This document shows positions 59,799 through 64,000 of a stretch of DNA of 64,000 bases, piece by piece. The notes under the pieces are model-generated. The model was given only the letters and a program-made list of their open reading frames with translations, had not been told where the DNA came from and searched no databases. How positions within the stretch are numbered: position 1 is the stretch's first letter; every line of letters starts with the position of its first letter. The stretch spans positions 1 to 64,000 of the forward strand of contig JAUWOU010000004.1 of assembly GCA_030612005.1 (NCBI GenBank), given 5' to 3'. The position numbers were made by a program, and so were the translations under genes. Source of the DNA: Candidatus Thorarchaeota archaeon. Its GTDB lineage: Archaea > Asgardarchaeota > Thorarchaeia > Thorarchaeales > Thorarchaeaceae.

Positions 59799-60602
59799 AT
59801 GCAAGTAAGTCAGATTATGATTGAGCCAGTTACAATAAGTAAAGATCAAAGACTCTCATATGCCCTAGAACAACTAGACAAGAAGGGTGTAGACCGACTG
59901 GTTGTTGTTCAAGATGGAGAGGTTACAGGTATCTTAACATACGCAGACATAGCCGATCGTTTGGGAGTAAGTAAGGTTGTAGCCCTTTCAATAAAGAGAC
60001 TCCATGTTTCAAGTGCAATGGCTGATACTGTCATTACTGTTGGACCTGATGATGATGTAAATGAGGTTGCCCAACTTATGATTGAAAGAGGTATGAGTGG
60101 GTGCCCAGTGGTTAATGAAGATGGTAAACTAGTTGGTGTAATTACCAAAGTACAGATTTCCAAACTAGTAGATAGATTCGACAAGGTCAAAGTTTCCGAA
60201 CTTATGACCACAGAGGATATTCTTCAAGTAAATCCTGTAACACGTTTAGTGAAAGCTCGAGGAGATATGCTTGATGCAGGATATTCTGGTCTTCCAGTGA
60301 CTGATGGCGGACGTGTGCTTGGTCTGATTACTGAGAGAATGGTTGCCGAAGCAATGGCACGTTTTACTGTAGAAGTTCCAGACAAACACAGAGCAAATCA
60401 AGTGAGACAGATTCGTGTTGTGGATGCTATGAAGCAACAGCCACCTATGGTTGCTCCTGAAGATTCCATAGCTGAGGCTGCGACTAAAATGCTTGATGCA
60501 AATCTGAATACACTCCCAGTGGTGGAAAAGGGTAACAGATTAGTCGGTATGATCAGTGCTACTGACCTAACTCGTTTCGTTGCAAACAAGTTTAAGGTGT
60601 AG
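59799..60602 (+). CDS. Four-CBS-domain protein
   Basis: Repeated CBS motifs (LPVVEKGNRLVGMISATDL etc.); likely start MQVSQIM. Confidence 0.9.
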   Translation: MQVSQIMIEPVTISKDQRLSYALEQLDKKGVDRLVVVQDGEVTGILTYADIADRLGVSKVVALSIKRLHVSSAMADTVITVGPDDDVNEVAQLMIERGMSGCPVVNEDGKLVGVITKVQISKLVDRFDKVKVSELMTTEDILQVNPVTRLVKARGDMLDAGYSGLPVTDGGRVLGLITERMVAEAMARFTVEVPDKHRANQVRQIRVVDAMKQQPPMVAPEDSIAEAATKMLDANLNTLPVVEKGNRLVGMISATDLTRFVANKFKV

Positions 60603-60661
60603 AATGCATCTGTATATTATTGGTCACTGCGTATAATTGACCACACCGGCGTGGTTGTCTA

Positions 60662-61966
60662 ATGGATGTAGATATAGTCCTCATAGATGGAATAGTCATT
60701 GTAAATGATAGGGAAACAGTTCGATCTCTCGCTATAGATAGAGGAAAAATCGAGGGTTTCTATAAACACGGAGAAGAACCAGAAAGTAAAAGGAGTATTG
60801 ATTGTAGAGGACTTTACATTCTTCCTGGACTTATCGATATGCATGTACATCTTCGAGACTTGAATCAGTCAGAGAAAGAGGATTACGAAACAGGTACTAT
60901 GGCTGCTGCAGCTGGCGGAATTACAACAGTTGTTGATATGCCAAATTCGAGTCCCCCTGTTTTAACGCGTGAAGTGCTAGACCAAAAAATTACGAGTGCT
61001 ACAACTAAACGTTACGTGAACGTTGGTTTTTATGCAGGAATCGCCGAGAGATTTGACACTTCTATGGTTCCAGATATTCTTGGTTTGAAGGTATATCCAC
61101 ATTCACCATTAACGGACGGAGTGAATTATGATATCGAACGGATAAGGAATTGTGTCCAACTTGCCAACAAACATAATCTCCCACTCCTTTTCCATCCAGA
61201 TTCTTCAACAGAGGATGAAAAACCTGAAACAAGAGAGGAGTTCTTCCTTATTCATAGCTGTGAGAGCGAAGTCAACTCGCTTCAAGCATTTTTAGATGCA
61301 AAGGTCGAATATGAAGCAAGACTTCATGTCTGCCATGTGAGCTGTGCGGCCACTACAAGACTGATTTTGGAACATAGAGCAGAACATACCTTGACTGCAG
61401 AGGTGACACCACATCACATCTTTTTATCCGGTGGTGATTTTTCACATGACGATGGAGTGGCCAAAATGCTACCGCCGCTCAGGTCTCCATATGACTCCCA
61501 GATGCTTGCTCAAGCATTATGCAAGAAATGTGCCATAGACTGCGTAGTTTCTGATCATGCCCCTCATATTAATTCTGAGAAGACTATGCCTTTCATTGAG
61601 GCACCTTCAGGGATTCCAGGACTTGAAACTACTTTGCCATTAATACTTACAGAAGTATTCGAGGGGAGAATCAGTTGGGTTGATTTTCTTAGGTGCTGTT
61701 GTTCTGGACCAGCTATGATACTTGGAATTCCAAGTAAGGGAATACTGACAGAAGGATATGATGCGGATATTGTTCTCGTACGTAGACAGGAATGGTATAT
61801 TTCAGGAGCAGATTTCTACTCCAAAGCGAAAATCACACCATTTGAAGGGCGCCGTGTGCTTGCAAAACCTGTGACAACAATCGTTGGTGGTGAGGTTGTC
61901 TATCATGAAGGTAGATTCATGGTTGGACCAGGAATTGTAGGAAGAGTTCCAATACGCAAAGTTTGA
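60662..61966 (+). CDS. pyrC: Dihydroorotase
   Basis: LPGLIDMHVHLRDLNQSEKEDYETGTMAAAAGGITTVVDMPNSSPPV; DHAPH. Confidence 0.93.
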   Translation: MDVDIVLIDGIVIVNDRETVRSLAIDRGKIEGFYKHGEEPESKRSIDCRGLYILPGLIDMHVHLRDLNQSEKEDYETGTMAAAAGGITTVVDMPNSSPPVLTREVLDQKITSATTKRYVNVGFYAGIAERFDTSMVPDILGLKVYPHSPLTDGVNYDIERIRNCVQLANKHNLPLLFHPDSSTEDEKPETREEFFLIHSCESEVNSLQAFLDAKVEYEARLHVCHVSCAATTRLILEHRAEHTLTAEVTPHHIFLSGGDFSHDDGVAKMLPPLRSPYDSQMLAQALCKKCAIDCVVSDHAPHINSEKTMPFIEAPSGIPGLETTLPLILTEVFEGRISWVDFLRCCCSGPAMILGIPSKGILTEGYDADIVLVRRQEWYISGADFYSKAKITPFEGRRVLAKPVTTIVGGEVVYHEGRFMVGPGIVGRVPIRKV

Positions 61967-62020
61967 TGACTGCAAAACAAATAACGGTGAGATTTCTCAG
62001 ATATAGTGAGTTGATACCAC

Positions 62021-62650
62021 ATGTCCAATGTATATTCAGATGAGCAGGGTAAATTCCTTGTTAGGCTTGCGAGAAAGACAGTAGATGACTATGTCACTCA
62101 AAAGAGGAAATCTGAAATTCCTGAGGACACGTCAGAACAGCTTAGACTCAAATCTGGAGTGTTCGTCACTCTTAACTCCATAACTGGAAATCAAGTTTCG
62201 TTACGCGGATGTATAGGACGGCCATATCCAACTCAACCTCTTGTTGAAGCAACTATTGATTCCTCAGTGGATTCTGCGGTTAATGACCCGCGTTTTCCAG
62301 CAGTTACTACGAAAGAACTTGATACTATCATAATTGACCTGAGCGTCTTAACACCTCCAAAGAAAATTGAGTATTCAAATCCAGAGGATTTACTGAATCT
62401 TGTGAAAGTAGGTCGTGATGGATTGATTGCAATAAGAGGTGTGCAGCGTGGTCTTCTACTACCCCAAGTACCTGTTGACTGGAACTGGAATACTTTGGAG
62501 TTCATAAAACACACATGCAGTAAAGCAGGACTTCCAGAAAATACGTGGAAAGACCCAAAGACAGAGTTCATGTCCTTTCAAGCTGAGATATTCGGTGAGG
62601 AAACCCCTAGAGGTAATATTGTAAGAGAACCAAAACATCCTAAATGTTAG
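62021..62650 (+). CDS. AMMECR1-domain protein
   Basis: SGVFVTLNS...LRGCIGRPYPTQPLVEATIDSSVDSAVNDPRFPAV; GLLLPQVPV. Confidence 0.92.
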   Translation: MSNVYSDEQGKFLVRLARKTVDDYVTQKRKSEIPEDTSEQLRLKSGVFVTLNSITGNQVSLRGCIGRPYPTQPLVEATIDSSVDSAVNDPRFPAVTTKELDTIIIDLSVLTPPKKIEYSNPEDLLNLVKVGRDGLIAIRGVQRGLLLPQVPVDWNWNTLEFIKHTCSKAGLPENTWKDPKTEFMSFQAEIFGEETPRGNIVREPKHPKC

Positions 62651-62663
62651 TAGAGGTGATCAT

Positions 62664-63521
62664 GTGAACACACTCCCACCCGAGATTGTTGAAACCCTGA
62701 AGAAGTTCCTTGAAGAAGATGTTAGATCTGGAGATTTAACGACAAATGTAACAATTCCTTTGGAAAAGACAGCCCTTGCTACAATTTACGCTAGGGAGAA
62801 AGTTGTCCTTGCAGGTGTTAAAGAAGTAGAGGGCATTGCACATTTGACTGGTTTAACCTACGAAATCCTTGCATTTGAAGGGAACTGGGTAAATCCGGAA
62901 GATCCCATCATGCGACTTAGGGGGAGTGCAAGAACACTGCTAACTGTTGAACGATTATGTTTGAATATCATTCAAAGAATGAGCGGCATAGCTACAAAGA
63001 CCTATAGAATGGTGAGTATAGCAAGAGAAGAAAATCCCAAAGTGAAGATAGCGTGCACTCGAAAGACAACTCCAGGATTCAGGTTCTTCGAGAAACGTGC
63101 TGTCGTCATTGGTGGGGGAGACCCTCATAGATATGCACTCGATGATATGATCTTAATCAAGAATAATCACATCACCGCAGTGGGAGGAGTGCATGAAGCC
63201 GTAAGTGCTGCTAGAGATGCTGTTTCATTTAGTAAGAAGATATCATGCGAGGCACGTACACTCCAAGAAGCCCAAGAGGCAATTGGTGCAGGAGCAGACA
63301 TCGTGCTCCTTGACAATTTCTCACCAAAAGATGTGGGAGGAGTAGTCGAGGTTCTCAAAAGTAAGGGGCTTCGCGGTAATGTCATTCTTGAGGCTTCAGG
63401 TGGTATTGACGAAAATAATGTCAGAGAATATGCAAGAAATGAAATTGATGTGATTTCATCAGGCTCATTGACGCATTCTTACGATTCTGCAGATTTCAAT
63501 ATGCGACTCTCTTTGAATTAG
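62664..63521 (+). CDS. nadC: Nicotinate-nucleotide pyrophosphorylase (quinolinate phosphoribosyltransferase)
   Basis: EDVRSGDLTTNVTIP, LNIIQRMSGIATKTY, CTRKTTPGFRFFEKRAVVIGGGDPHRYALDDMILIKNNH. Confidence 0.95.
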   Translation: MNTLPPEIVETLKKFLEEDVRSGDLTTNVTIPLEKTALATIYAREKVVLAGVKEVEGIAHLTGLTYEILAFEGNWVNPEDPIMRLRGSARTLLTVERLCLNIIQRMSGIATKTYRMVSIAREENPKVKIACTRKTTPGFRFFEKRAVVIGGGDPHRYALDDMILIKNNHITAVGGVHEAVSAARDAVSFSKKISCEARTLQEAQEAIGAGADIVLLDNFSPKDVGGVVEVLKSKGLRGNVILEASGGIDENNVREYARNEIDVISSGSLTHSYDSADFNMRLSLN

Positions 63522-63540
63522 CGAATTACAAAAAAATGAG

Positions 63541-63618
63541 TGGTGCCCCGACCGGGATTTGAACCCGGGTCTACGGGTCGAAAACCCGCGATGCTGGGCC
63601 GTGCTACACTATCGGGGC
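63541..63618 (-). tRNA. tRNA-Glu (anticodon UUC), 3' CCA encoded
   Basis: Minus strand GCCCCGATAGTGTAGC...GCGGG-TTTTCGA-CCCGT...GGTTCAAATCC...TCGGGGC-A-CCA; acceptor, anticodon and T stems pair. Confidence 0.93.
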
Positions 63619-63674
63619 CAGTTTAGCCTCGAACCTTGATTTACGGTTATTAAGATTGTGTAGAGGACCTGATT

Positions 63675-64000
63675 TTATGCACTTCGAACTACAGGGTCTT
63701 CACTAACCTTTGAGCTCTGAAGTTTTCTAGCCTCACGAAGTACTGAGCTTGGCGCGTCTTTCTTTAAACGAGACCGCGATCCAGGATTTAATTGGAGAAT
63801 AAACGACCTCAAATCGGATGATGTGGGGACTCCCGAAATCTTCTGCATTCCTGATACGAGTGTGGGAACAACGAGAATACTGTACGCTTCTGCTATGTGA
63901 TAATGTTTGTCTACATTAACTTCGAATACTGATTGATGTAGTCCAAGCTCCTCTGATTCCTCTTCTAACATAGTCTTGAGTACGTCGCACCATACACAAT
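63675..64000 (-). CDS. Thioredoxin-fold protein, 5'-truncated by window end
   Basis: Frame continues past 63971 to the window edge as CVWCDVLKTMLEE (CxxC), then VVPTLV (cis-Pro region). Confidence 0.8.
   Translation of the reverse strand, partial: CVWCDVLKTMLEEESEELGLHQSVFEVNVDKHYHIAEAYSILVVPTLVSGMQKISGVPTSSDLRSFILQLNPGSRSRLKKDAPSSVLREARKLQSSKVSEDPVVRSA

Noticed and set aside
1-64000. CRISPR array or cas genes
   Set aside because: No regularly spaced 24-40-bp repeats with unique spacers and no Cas motifs were seen; the only regular array is the 31-bp palindrome series, which has no spacer-repeat structure

Overview
The window looks like an Asgard-type archaeal chromosome (inference from eL33/L35Ae, several roadblock/LC7 proteins with an MglA/Arf-like GTPase, a DRG-type GTPase, archaeal A/V-ATPase and archaeal SMC-ScpA-ScpB). 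Most of it is dense housekeeping sequence: A-type ATPase F/A/B, SRP54, TrmY, PyrI, PyrC, uL16/L10e, eS8, eL33, DHS-like protein, ADP-forming acyl-CoA synthetase alpha/beta, UppS, SMC/ScpA/ScpB, HypE/HypA, TfrA/TfrB-like and fumarase alpha/beta, RqcH/NFACT, CBS proteins, AMMECR1, NadC, tRNA-Glu(UUC). The accessory signal is concentrated in four places. (1) 8.98-16.82 kb holds a TnpB-family protein whose RuvC-II Glu is replaced by Gly, with an alternative Glu at VPEQWTS (Fanzor-like rearrangement). Next to it is a three-gene operon (83 aa, 219 aa, ~1620-1647 aa). Its giant protein carries a PD-(D/E)XK nuclease-like signature, and the operon contains three TGTAC-N4-GTACA palindromes at exactly 31-bp spacing. 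This is my best candidate for an undescribed system. (2) 29.8-30.26 kb holds a short element matching only the 3' end of that TnpB gene (candidate orphan omega-RNA / non-autonomous derivative), inserted between the two acyl-CoA synthetase genes. (3) 37.04-38.41 kb holds a second, canonical but frameshifted TnpB bracketed by an 11-bp direct repeat. (4) 33.2-38.9 kb holds a roadblock/MglA-like GTPase/vWA cluster with two perfect palindromes (24 and 20 bp). All homology calls come from reading motifs; no database search was run.
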